The position numbers and the translations under genes were made by a program. 64,000 nucleotides of DNA, from positions 62,001 through 126,000 of the forward strand of contig JADDOH010023046.1 of NCBI GenBank assembly GCA_016648135.1, given 5' to 3'. Positions within the stretch are counted from its first letter, which is position 1. The number at the start of each line of letters is the position of its first letter. This document shows positions 54,974-64,000 of this stretch, piece by piece. The notes under the pieces are model-generated. The model did not search any database. It was not told the DNA's origin and was given only the letters and a program-made list of their open reading frames with translations. This stretch comes from Agrypnia vestita (Eukaryota > Arthropoda > Insecta > Trichoptera > Phryganeidae).

Positions 54974-55143
54974 ATTATAATTTATAGAAATAAACTTTGT
55001 TTTCACCACTTCATATAATAGATATAATTATAATAGAGTATATATACAATTGTATCCTGGCGGAGGGACCATGGGCTCTGAAACATGTTGATATTTTCAA
55101 TAAAAAAGTGGTGAAAACAAAGTTTATTTCTATAAATTATAAT
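54974..55143 (+). mobile_element. PLE tail palindrome (copy E)
   Basis: Perfect 38-bp inverted arms (54974-55011 and 55106-55143, containing AAGTGGTGAAAACAAAGTTT) bracket a ribozyme-like motif. The right flank shares sequence with the left flank of copy D. Confidence 0.8.
55053..55093 (+). ncRNA. Hammerhead-like motif, copy E (degenerate core)
   Basis: Same family as copies C and D, with stem I UAUC/GAUA kept, but the core reads CUGGCGG. Expected to be inactive. Confidence 0.5.
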
Positions 55144-55208
55144 TATAATGTCACCACAAAATAATTTTGCTATTGTTGTATATAATTAAATGAAATAACT
55201 TTGGTAAA

Positions 55209-55246
55209 ACCAAACGGTTTCGGAATCAACGTTCCTTCGTCAGGGT
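55209..55246 (-). ncRNA. Hammerhead-like motif, copy H
   Basis: Stem I ACC/GGU, CUGACGA intact, extra A, a weakened stem II (GGAA/UUCC), GAAA, stem III ACCGUU, cleavage-site U. Very close to copy G in both motif and tail. Confidence 0.55.
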
Positions 55247-55389
55247 ATACTTAATACTAATTAAACTTTACAAAATTATGAACAATCATACCTTAGTGTC
55301 ATGTGCCCAAATGGGGGTAAATAGTGGGGGGTGCGAAAGAAACAGGTGATAGAGTGAAAGGGAACATATTCATGATAGGACTGTAAGTT

Positions 55390-55645
55390 AGATTTTTTGA
55401 TTATTTAAAATAGATTTATTATTATTTATGGCTTTCTTAATTTCTAGGGCTTCTAAATTATTTAGACGTCTATTTTTACTTTCAATGTGAAGAATATTGA
55501 CTCCTGTATATTTATCAAAACTACGGTTATTCTCAATAACATGATTGGAAAATTCGGAAAAATTTGAATTATTTAAGCATCTTATATGTTCTTTAATCTT
55601 AATATCAAAGTTAAGATTCGTTTTTCCAATACAAAAAGGGGGATA
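55390..55645 (-). pseudogene. PLE GIY-YIG endonuclease domain remnant
   Basis: The minus-strand frame reads FNEYPPFCIGKTNLNFDIKI, KEHIRCLNNSNFSEFSNHVI, ENNRSFDKYTGVNILHIESK and NRRLNNLEALEIKKAINNNK before a stop. C-I-G-K-T stands for the YIG strand, then x-R/K-x-K-E-H, F-S-N-H-V and L-E-A-L-E-I-x-K. This is the endonuclease that nicks target DNA in PLEs. The conserved Arg after YIG is not evident (D-I-K-I), and the catalytic Glu (L-E-A-L-E) is present. RT is missing upstream. Confidence 0.75.
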
Positions 55646-55690
55646 TTCATTAAATTTTAGTTTATAATTTATGAATATAGTACTTTTTAG

Positions 55691-56639
55691 TATATTCTAA
55701 AGCTATTTTTACAAAACATGAAGATATTCATAATAAATAAAAAAAATCATGAAAAATATCTGCAACCGAACAACAAAAATTATACACATTGTGCAAGGGA
55801 CTACTATCTACAAGTATTTATTATATAAATATATATAATATTGAAACACTACGAGTCATGAAATAAGATAGAATGATGGCCCTATTTAATGCAGCCCTCA
55901 AGGTACTTAGAAGACGTTTGTTAAATAATACTTTAAAATTTATCATGAGACTTGTTAAAAGATTATCTATTAGCGTAAAAAATAATAAATATGGGTAAAT
56001 ATTAATTTAATTTTGGTCCGGAGTCTTTGATCGAAGGAACTCTGGTGACGGATCGCTCCCGCGGGAAACAATGGGCCTTTTGGGTCTCCCTAATTGTCCA
56101 TTGCCGAGCATAATGATAATAAACGAGCGGACGCACAAATCTTCCCTTTTGTACTGAAGGGTTAAGTCTCGTCCCGTTAGCGGCGCGTTGCTTTGATCCT
56201 GTTATACTACCGATGAAAAAGTTAAGGGAGCAATCGTAATGTAGTTTACTTTTATTATTGTTTTTAAACATACACAATTAATTTTTTATCTTTATATTAA
56301 CAATATTTTATTGCGGAGACTATGCAGGCTGTGTAAAATGTAAAAAAACAGGCGCACAAATTACCATATCGTTTATACAATTAGAGTAATCATCATCATC
56401 ATCATTATATACAGTATTCTATCGTTATTCACTGCTGTCTTCCTTCCAAAGTGTCTACATTTTCTTTCTTTTATCAGAGAGATTACGAAAGTATTTGGCC
56501 GCAAGACCCATATATTTTTTCCTTCTGCTTTGCGATAATTTTCAGGATAGTTGTTTATCATAGCAAAACCTCATATCTCCTTCTCGATCCCGATCCTCTT
56601 CAACTCTGTGTAGGAGGCACAGTTCATATCTTGGTACAC
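55691..56639. other. Unassigned; includes a less AT-rich 300-bp segment
   Basis: 55985-56260 (GGTCCGGAGTCTTTGATCGA, CTCCCGCGGGAAACAATGGG) is compositionally distinct and open for 91 codons on the minus strand without motif. A CAT run lies at 56388-56405. Confidence 0.4.
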
Positions 56640-57170
56640 TTGCTCTAGATATTCACGACGAGGGCGCCCTCTGGCAACCTTTCACTCAACCATTCCCTCC
56701 AGAATATTTTGTAGAAGATTTTCATGCCGTAGTATATGTATGTCCCATCCATTATGCACGACTTTTCGAAATAGTGTTAATATGTGCGTGGTTTCATCGA
56801 TCCTGCTGAGAACCTCCACATTCGTAATGTGGTCCCTTCAGGAAACTCCCAGGGTACGTCTGTAGGTTCATATCTCGAAGGCTTCTAATCGTTTTTTATC
56901 TCTATCGCCAATGCATCATGTCTCACAATCGTACAGCAAAATACTCCACAAATAAGTTTTTATTAATTTTATTAATTAATTATTACAACATAGGTTATGT
57001 TGTTGGATTCGAAAATCTTTGATTTTTTGTTAATCGATGTTTTGCTTGGTGGATGCGACTGTCAACCTCTCCTTTTGTACGGCCATCCCATGTAATTTTA
57101 CTCCCAAGATAGGCCAACTCTTTTGCATCTTGTGACATTACGTTTGGTATTCGTCTCTGCCTACGATTAT
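56640..57170 (-). pseudogene. LINE reverse-transcriptase C-terminal fragment
   Basis: The minus-strand text, over two or three frames, reads AKELAYLGSKITWDGRTKGE and VDSRIHQAKHRLTKNQ. After an AT-rich interruption it continues KTYLWSILLYDCET, KKRLEAFEI, TYRRTLGVS, NVEVLSRIDE, LRHENLLQNILEGMVE, RGRPRREYLEQV. This order (Y-L-G-S-x-I-T-x-D-G, R-I-x-x-A-K, W-S-I/V-L-L-Y-x-C-E-T, R-L-E-A-F-E, R-R-x-L, R-H-E-x-L-L, G-R-P-R) is the classic end of an insect LINE RT. Stops make it dead. Confidence 0.85.
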
Positions 57171-58230
57171 CACTTTATCATATATTCACGGTTATCATAT
57201 ATTCATCATGTATTCTCTTTTCACCAATATTATTAATATTGGGAGTTTTCTACTCCTAAATATCCCACTTCTCTTTGTGCGGTGTAATTTGTGGCCGCGT
57301 ATGTTCGTTGAACTTGATGATTTCATCAGTGTAGCGGGTTTTTAAATGGCCTATCGGCTTTTCTATTTCTTTCAAACACCACTGAATTATAGCGTCCATC
57401 CAACGATTATGTCCTCCAAATGACGTGCATTGCTCACTTTCATTTTATATGTGTAATTCATTTTATCTATTAATTTTTTACAGGTCTATTCCCTTAACCG
57501 CACAACTAAAATAAACTTAATAAAATAACTGAACACCTAAAAATAATAAGTTGAATTCTGTAAAATAACTCAACGTCATGCTAGAAACATCACCATCATC
57601 ATGTTACTAGCAAAGTCTATTCTTATAAATGAAATAAATTGTTTTAGAACATATAAGGGGTAATGAAGCAAAAGCAGGGATTAGTAATTTAGAATGTACT
57701 GAATTCGAGATGGTATAAGAAATGCAGCCTATAAATTTATAGGAAACCTGATTTTAGAATGGTTATTTTTATTTTTTTGGATATTGCTGCCCATATTATT
57801 GCCTTATTATTATTTGCCTTTTTTATTCGATATTATTGCCCATATATCGTTCACGATAAAAAAAAAAACAGCACTTTTGTCAAAATCAATCAAAAAATTT
57901 TCTCGTGTATTTTGTCTTTAAGGGTGTATGGATACATTGGATACGAAATCTGACAAAAGCTTCTATCGTTAAAACAATTATTTGTTAATTTTAATCAAAC
58001 AACTTTGTAATAACCACTTAACTAGTTAAGTAGTTAATACAATGTTTTTTAATTAAAATTAATAATTATGTCTATCCACAAAGTTAACGCTATAAATATC
58101 GAAAATACTATACGAAAATAAAAAAAAATTGTCTCTTATTCCACTAAAGCTTTCCTCATATTTTATTTATTACAAAGAATTATTATATCCCCTGTATAAT
58201 CTCAATTAAATGGCTCACGAGCTATGGTTT
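57171..58230. other. Unassigned DNA
   Basis: Some LINE-like antisense continuation may extend to about 57480. No motif certain. Confidence 0.45.
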
Positions 58231-58441
58231 TATCAGTAGCGATATACGCTCTGCCCATTTATATACAATTTTCAAAAATTTGATAATGTGTGGATGTTCT
58301 TACGGTGGAATTGGTGAACGTTGCATTGTGAAAAGTGATCACTTAAGCTAGCCCATGAAGGTCGTAAGCCCTGAGCCACCCTTTAAATACTTCAATAAAT
58401 GTTTCCCATATAAATCGGTTCGTCTCTGTAAGATTTCTATA
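58231..58441 (-). mobile_element. MITE family M, copy 4 (one end lost)
   Basis: The interior TTCTTACGGTGGAATTGGTG, AACGTTGCATTGTG and AGTGATCACTTAAGC match copy 2. The right end has CGGTTCGTCTCTGTAAGAT, a diverged end. Confidence 0.65.
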
Positions 58442-59555
58442 ATTTATCTTAATTGAGAAAATAGCACTGTTTTTTAAAGTGCAATTAAATTAAAAAAATA
58501 ATAAAATAGACAGCACTCGAATGAATATTTGTCTGGGTGAGTCTGGGTAGTCGCGTTTTGAATTGACTATTATGTAAACAGATGACGTCAGCTGTGTCAC
58601 TTTATGAAAGGAGTGGAATTTTGAAAATAATTGAGGATTCAACAATATAATTTGATAATGAGAAACAAGACATGTTAAATAATACCAGGAAATTAAATTT
58701 AGAGTGGCATCATACGCTGCGGGGAACGCATAAGTTATTCACTACCAGATGTCAATCAGCTGTCAGTCGCAAAACATATTTATTTTGGACGCTACTGAAC
58801 ATGTTTTCTTCCATTCCACGATGCAGAGAAATCAAGAAAATAAACGTTCGCACAATGTTCGCCAATAAAATCCGAGAAAAGTTTATTTACAAACACGACA
58901 GTGATGTCATAAAGCCTACGCCGCTCGGTGGTTATATCGTTTACCATAATTCAAGCTTCCCTCATATTTCCTTCTACTCCGGATCAGCAACTTGGTTCGG
59001 TTCTCAGCGAATGTTTGATTTAGCCTTTATTTGTTTTCCACCGAGTTGCCCAAACCAATTTATTTCAACATATAAAGACTGGAAACTTGGAAAATGGTGG
59101 GGACAATAAAATGAGATATTGCGATTAACATGATTTCAAATAACAAGTGTGTCTAAATTGCCTTTTCCTCTTACTGAGTACACATATTTATCTAAAATAA
59201 TTATTGAAAAATGTACGAGAAAAATGTAAAATTTTCCCATATCGTGTATCTTCTTCTACGAAGGCTTATGATCATGTTGCAGTATGCTGATTTAATAAAA
59301 ATAAATGTTTATATCAAATGTACTCCTAAACGCGTGGTGGCAATTATTTAATAGTAAATGCTGAAATCGATGTACAATTTGAAATAGACAAATTGAATAT
59401 ATTTTTATTTATTTTGAGCTGTAGATTTTTAGATAACGCCTCAAGTTAAAATATTATTATTTTTTCTGTAAAAAAGGTTATATATTGAATAAAGCACATA
59501 GATTTTATCTGTGTAATTGTTTATTTTGTCTACAAAAATAACAGTAGTATCCTGT
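58442..59555 (+). other. Unassigned region with a 145-codon open frame
   Basis: 58672-59109 (+) encodes 145 residues beginning MLNNTRKLNLEWHHTLRGTH and ending DWKLGKWWGQ, rich in aromatic and Cys residues, with FYSGSATWFGS in the middle. No domain recognised and no paralogue in the window. It is the longest unexplained frame and less AT-rich than its surroundings. It could be a single-exon remnant, a transposon gene piece, or chance. Confidence 0.35.
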
Positions 59556-59613
59556 ATTATCCTAAATCAGTTGATCATTATTTTTCCGCAATGATCAACT
59601 GATTTAGGATAAT
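59556..59613. repeat. Perfect 24-bp inverted repeat
   Basis: ATTATCCTAAATCAGTTGAT... (59556-59579) and its exact complement (59590-59613) are separated by 10 nt. Confidence 0.95.
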
Positions 59614-60159
59614 AGCTCTTTAGAACCTTGAAAAAGGGTTGATTTTGAACTAAAAACAAATACATTTTTCTCTCACAAAAAATATTAAACATTTTGGACA
59701 TCGTGGGATGAAACCGAGCCGCCTGATCAGAAAGCGAAAATTTAGACTCTCGGGTTTTTAGTGAAGGTTATTTAAAATTGGTTTTTGTAAGATCCCTTGA
59801 ATGTTTATTTATGACGGTTGACATTTCAGTTTTTAAATTAGCCCCCAGAATTTGACAGCGAGGCAGGCATTTTTTCGCGTATTTTTAATGGACGTGAATT
59901 TGTTTACGGAAAGAAATGTCAAAATCTTTCAGGGTTGCTTTCAAATCGCGAATTGCATATTTGGAAATAATTTAGTTGTTAGAAGCCATCTTAAGTCACA
60001 ATATTATTTCGTTTGTCTCTTTAGATGGAGAAATTAATTAACAAAATTTTATAAAAATATTTTATCACTTGACACACGAGTCATTTTTATTAATTACAAA
60101 GCATTTAGGGCATGTGAACATATGATCAAAGAGAGAATCTAGAATATATCAAGTATAGG
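59614..60159. other. Unassigned DNA
   Basis: Nothing recognised. Confidence 0.5.
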
Positions 60160-60315
60160 CAAGTATTAAAAGCAACACAAACAGAATAATCCACGAAAGG
60201 AACTTGACATGATCAAGTAAACAACAAATTGGAAAACATATCTATTAGAAGCTTCAAGAATGTATGGCGTTGTATTCTCTCTACCTACCTCTGGAGAAAA
60301 TGGCGTGTTTGTGAA
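60160..60315 (+). mobile_element. LINE tail (family R), degenerate copy
   Basis: CAAGAATGTATGGCGTTGTA, TTCTCTCTACCTACCTCTGG, AGAAAATGGCGTGTTTG, then a TAAGTAAGG tail. Some upstream sequence may be RT C-terminus, as at 49390. Confidence 0.5.
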
Positions 60316-61435
60316 TAAGTAAGGTAGTATGATTACCTTTAATGAAATGGTTCTCGAATTTAGAAAAATTAGTAGGTACTTGCTGTACATACTCTATTTT
60401 ATTCTTCAGTTATTAAAGTTTTAAATTTTAAAGACATAATTTAATGTAGGTACACCATTTTAATAATATTTTTAATTATTGCATTTTAATTATAAATAAA
60501 ATGGTTAAATTACAGAATAGATTATTATTAACTGTGTGGTCAACTTTTCATATTAATTGCAATAGTAAATAATAAAACATTGGAGTCTATAAATTAATAT
60601 TTCTCTAATATAAAAATGTAAATATAACTTTTCAATATTTTCTAGACCCCCGTCTCGCTATTTACCGGTAAAATTGCCATAATTTACATAAATTAACGAA
60701 ATGACCGAAATTTATTTCCCTTACCTGAATTATTAATACTTTCGATTTGAATTCTAAATGAGTGGCCTAATGTATCAATAGAATTCCGAGGTGAAACAAC
60801 CTTCAAAGTCTGACTGATACTTTACGTATTCAATATTGTGAAATTAACACAATGAGGGTTGGTATTGGCCCGCGTCGCCTTGACACGATGAAACGTAAAG
60901 TTGAGGGTGTGTTAAGGCAATTAAGGGCGGAGGTCGGCAATGCTCAGGCCACGGCCAGATCTAGAAACATGGAAACATTCACTTGTTTGAATAAAAATCC
61001 TTCTAAGATTTGAATATAAAAATGCTTCATTTCTTTCAAGTGAAACAACTAACTATTGTGGCAGTATTTTCATAGGTAAATTTAAGTTGAATCAGTTTTA
61101 CAATATTTTTTGAGTTGGTAATTTCGTTATTTTTGTTAACAATATAATATCGTAATGTCGAGATAGGCAATATATAGAAACGCTAATGTGTTTTTGAGAT
61201 TGATGTGTTTGAAGTTTGAATGTGCGTGTGTGGTGAACGAATAATCAAAAGTAATAAGTTGATTGTCCCCAAGACATAACCTCGTGCTCTAAGCACGCGA
61301 AATTGGTTGAGTAATGATATGCAAGAATAGGTATATGAGTGTGTACCTAAATGTAAGCAGGAAGGCGGGTATAATCTTGTTTTTAATTTTATTATTTATT
61401 TATTAAATACAAATTATTACATATTTACATATTTG
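60316..61435. other. Unassigned DNA, includes a complex segment
   Basis: 60655-60975 is of higher complexity (TACCGGTAAAATTGCC; GCCCGCGTCGCCTTGACACG) and contains no repeat seen elsewhere. It is a candidate unique, perhaps conserved, region. No gene seen. Confidence 0.4.
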
Positions 61436-61850
61436 ATACATAAATTTAGGTACTTAAATTTTTTTTTATCATTGTACCTCTCCAAAAAGAGACAACTCTT
61501 GTGTCTGGAGAAGGAGTTTCACTTATATATATATATATATATATACATATTAGTACATGAATATATATAATAAGAAAAAAGTTACATAATATGAGATAAT
61601 AATATAAACAATTAACTGTTTTCACTGAATTTATTCAAGCCAAGTTATAATGTTTTAATCTGTTAAGGAGAAAATAAGTTACGTAATATGAGATAATTAA
61701 TGCATAAAGTAAAGGAAAAGTAGATAGTAGATAGATATATATAATAAGAAAAAAGTTACATAATATGAGATAATAATATAAACAATTAACTGTTTTGACT
61801 GAATTTATTCAAGCCAAGTTATAATGTTTTAATCTGTTACGCACAGAACT
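61436..61850. repeat. 174-bp-period tandem duplication with AT tract
   Basis: 61559-61665 recurs at 61733-61839 with one or two differences (TTACATAATATGAGATAATA in both). A third partial copy (GTTACGTAATATGAGATAAT) lies between them. A (TA)n tract precedes at 61524-61545. Confidence 0.9.
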
Positions 61851-62140
61851 TTGGCGTGACAAAAAACTGTAGAACGGGCGGATCGCTAATCGCGCCTTGT
61901 ATTCCAACAGCGAGGGTGGAAAGAAACATAATGAGTAAACCCAGAGTTTTCCCAAGCAGGGTACAAAGCAGGAGCAAAGCAGAGAGAGAAGGTAAACACA
62001 GGGATGTTTTCAGTCTGGAGCCCGAGAGCCTTCCCGGCGCTCCTACCGCAATATTTATTTCATCAATAAGGCTCCGGGAATGCCGACCGTACCTGCGACT
62101 CGGCCAATAAGATGCTTACAAACAACTAGTGATGGGTCCG
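61851..62140 (+). other. GC-richer segment with an 84-codon frame
   Basis: 61856-62110 encodes a basic R/S-rich product and includes a splice-donor-like AAGGTAAAC at about 61989. No domain recognised. Host exon is possible but unproven. Confidence 0.3.
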
Positions 62141-62345
62141 CTCTGTACTCGCTACTACAATGTAGCACTACATTACATTGAAGTGTACACTTCACACCTT
62201 TTGAAGTGTAGTGCACACTACAAACTACACTCACTTTAAAGTTATCGAAAGTATATACTTCAAAAAATAGTACACTTCATTTCAAAGCGAACACTACAAA
62301 GTACACACACTTCATAGTTATCGAAATTACGAGCATACACTTCAA
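62130..62345. mobile_element. ACTTCA/TACAC-rich subterminal repeat region, possible hAT end
   Basis: CTAGTGATGGGTCC at 62128-62141 is hAT-like (TAG/CAGTGATGG). It is followed by at least eight interspersed ACTTCA, TACACTTCA and complement units. hAT elements carry such subterminal motifs, but a right end was not found. Confidence 0.35.
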
Positions 62346-62600
62346 ATGTTTTATGTGAAATTTTTGGGAAGTCGATGTAGATAAATTAAGAATTTTTTGG
62401 AATTCGAAATAACAAATTTTGGGACCGAACGAAGAAATCTCTGGAAACTGAAACAGTTTGAAAAAAATTTGGGACTCAATGAAGAAATCTGGTTGGCGAC
62501 CTTTTTTTTTAGGTCGCCAAATGTTATTTGGGAAAAAATAAAAAATATTATTACTTCATTTTGTAGTACAATTACTTCACTTCATTAACACTCCGTTACA
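62346..62600. other. Unassigned, with a short inverted GGTCGCCAAA pair
   Basis: GGCGACCT...AGGTCGCC flanks a T run (62494-62518). Two imperfect repeats of TTTGGGACNNAAYGAAGAAA lie at about 62417 and 62467. Confidence 0.6.
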
Positions 62601-63058
62601 CGCGCGGGGCACAGGCGTGCCCCAGTGAAATATTTATTATGGTTGTGGATAGCCCTTGGTGTTACATCGAAAATATGCGAGTTTAGTGGGGGTGGCTGTG
62701 CGTGAGTGGGAGTGGGTGACGAAAATGGGCTTTCTAGTACATTGTTTTGTTATGGGAAGGCCGCAAATGCTTCAGATTGTTTCAAAATAGGCGCGCCGAC
62801 TGTGTCGATGAGTCTAGAAGCTCTAGACTTGCTCTAGAAAGTTCTGGAAGGAGACAGTTCTAGAAAATTCCCGAAAGTTCTATATGGTTCTAATCTGAGT
62901 GGCGGAATGTGTCGGTGTGTATAGAAGGTTCATGTACATTCGATACATTTCTTGAAAGTTCTGTAAGGAGAATGTTCTAGAAGGTTCGCGAAAGTTCTAT
63001 GACGATCTAAACAGTGTACTAAAAATCTGCGCGTGCGAAGCCGCGCGGGCACAGCTAG
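62601..63058 (+). mobile_element. Helitron 3' end
   Basis: The segment ends in a GC hairpin (CTGCGCG 63027-63033 and CGCGCGG 63042-63048), 6 nt, then CTAG at 63055-63058 followed by T. This is the Helitron 3' signature (hairpin plus CTRR, insertion before T), and GGGCACAGCTAGT is close to 3' ends common in moth Helitrons. The 5' TC end was not located. No Rep/helicase gene is present, so the copy is non-autonomous or truncated. A second perfect hairpin (GGGGCAC AGGC GTGCCCC, 62606-62623) lies near the left of this segment. Confidence 0.7.
62837..62997 (+). promoter_or_regulatory. Heat-shock element arrays inside the Helitron
   Basis: Alternating TTC and GAA triplets at exact 2-nt spacing form two perfect five-unit HSEs (62858-62880 and 62975-62997), two three-unit ones (62837-62849 and 62949-62961) and a two-unit one (62924-62931). 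Three units normally suffice for HSF binding. The pattern is seen directly; function is inference. Confidence 0.75.
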
Positions 63059-63330
63059 TATAATATAAATAGAAACAACTATTTTAAAACTTATCGTAGA
63101 AAGTGATCGGTGCAGCCGATGTGCAGAGGTCATCTCGTGGCCAAAATTGGCCGTGTTGAAAGTGTTTCTGCTAAATCATGCAACATTGTGTAATAATTAA
63201 AGTAAATAATTAAAAGTAAATAATTATTTAATAAATAAAACATATTAAAATAGAACGAAATAATATTATTATTGAATTATTATTTCGTGTATTATATTAC
63301 GCACATATGTAGAGGAGATCTTTTTGCACC
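63059..63330. other. Unassigned DNA
   Basis: A symmetric AATAATATTATTATTGAATTATTATT run at 63261-63286 (given here only as AT repeat). Nothing else. Confidence 0.5.
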
Positions 63331-63480
63331 CTTTCTTTTAACTCGCAGCGTCTGCGGATTGCTGTCTCCGGAAAAATTTTGAATCGATTTTTAACCATTT
63401 TCCCGCAATCCAATCGAGCTGAAACTTTGCAAGCAGACTCATTTCGACGATAAAAATGATCTGAAAATTTTTAAAAAAAC
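63331..63480 (-). repeat. Interspersed repeat V, copy 2
   Basis: Matches 48981-49120 (ATCGATTTTTAACC, TTTTCCCGCAATCCAATCGA, AGCTGAAACTTTGCA, GCAGACTC). Confidence 0.7.
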
Positions 63481-64000
63481 TACCTAGCACGTCAATTAAG
63501 CCCTACGGTGCAATTGCTAAACATACTATGTTCCGTGGCCCTATATTATTTACCTATCATTCCTACGGACTGGAACCACTGCATCTGGTGTAGCTGCGCT
63601 TCCAGAGTGCGCGATCCTCTGCTCCCACGCCCTCTCCGCTCGGTCCCCCATGGTCCTACCTGTATGGGATCGGCCGCCTTCCACTGGAAAGGTTAGTAAC
63701 GTGCCGTTATCACATGCGCATGCACATATGGAGTATATAGATCCCCTGAAAGCCCTCAAGTCCTTCGTAACTGCCCCTATGGATGATTCCGTCTTCGACG
63801 CCCTCGCTGGTTAATAATTTTATCTTCCGCCGTTATCTCGCTGTGCTTATTCCTTACGATCTTTTATATTTACTCTGCATTATTTTTATATCAATTACAT
63901 TGTTACGTTTATTTACTAGCCGGCCTAAGTTCCGTCACCTGTATCTGGCCCTATACCTCATTCTAGTGGTACGTTGGATTCTAATGGATGAAGGGGGTTG
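63481..64000. other. Unassigned, GC-moderate segment at window end
   Basis: Frames 63508-63696 (+) and 63550-63759 (-) overlap on a GC-moderate stretch. Neither has motifs. The segment may belong to a gene or element that continues outside the window. Confidence 0.35.

Larger units (their letters stand above)
55150..55690 (-). mobile_element. PLE 3' part with GIY-YIG domain (copy H)
   Basis: On the minus strand, in order: GIY-YIG coding remnant (55645-55390), a UTR with a C-rich block (complement of about 55300-55335), a hammerhead-like motif (55209-55246), and the tail GGTTTTACCAAAGTTATTTC. It is the longest PLE coding remnant in the window. Confidence 0.75.

Noticed and set aside
62606..62623. 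Rho-independent terminator-like hairpin
   Set aside because: Eukaryotic context and no T run; read as a structural part of the Helitron instead.

Overview
The window looks like gene-poor, transposon-saturated nuclear DNA of an arthropod, most likely an insect. It is strongly AT-rich, has no bacterial-style operons, and contains no host gene that I can identify. The element mix includes a cecropia-type mariner, a Ty1/copia element, Harbinger, Penelope-like elements (PLEs), several non-LTR retrotransposon tails, tRNA-derived SINE heads and a Helitron 3' end. The Helitron terminus and the LINE tails recall moths and butterflies, but that assignment is an inference only. Most open frames are chance frames in AT-rich DNA. 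The frames with clear homology all belong to transposons.

Layout. 1-5 kb: a LINE 3' end, then a 711-bp Harbinger-type element with a TAA duplication and an array of CCGCGCGG palindromes. 5-10 kb: a MITE (family M), a 24-bp tandem repeat with a 23-bp hairpin, SINE-like pieces, and a giant hairpin made of two antiparallel PLE tails. 10-20 kb: a 5'-truncated PLE with a 13-bp target duplication, a nearly intact mariner broken by one frameshift, a piggyBac-like MITE, LINE debris and a second PLE. 20-28 kb: LINE debris, a PLE palindrome, and a complete copia-type retrotransposon (22966-27348) with 5-bp target duplications and a decayed pol. 28-38 kb: a GC-rich island, a tandem duplication, and a three-level nest (repeat U, invaded by a LINE, invaded by a PLE with a 15-bp duplication). 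38-64 kb: more M copies, perfect palindromes, PLE tails, LINE RT fragments, tandem duplications and, at the end, a Helitron 3' terminus carrying arrays of heat-shock elements.

The most interesting recurring system is a family of small self-cleaving-ribozyme-like motifs. At least ten places carry a core of CUGANGA, a hairpin, GAAA, a tiny stem III, NUH and a short closing stem I. In three places the motif lies 3' of recognisable PLE GIY-YIG endonuclease-domain remnants, and a fourth holds a shorter C-terminal piece. The closing stem differs between families but stays paired (CCUC/GAGG, UAUC/GAUA, AAUC/GAUU, ACC/GGU, GCC/GGC, GUUCUC/GAGAAU), and the cleavage nucleotide is A, U or C but never G. 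This fits hammerhead ribozymes, which are already known from PLEs. The inverted duplication of the ribozyme-bearing tail at truncated ends, seen repeatedly here, is the less familiar part.

The second notable observation is the Helitron end at 63058. It carries two perfect five-unit heat-shock elements plus several shorter ones within about 170 bp. No computation or database search was possible, so family names rest on motifs read by eye.
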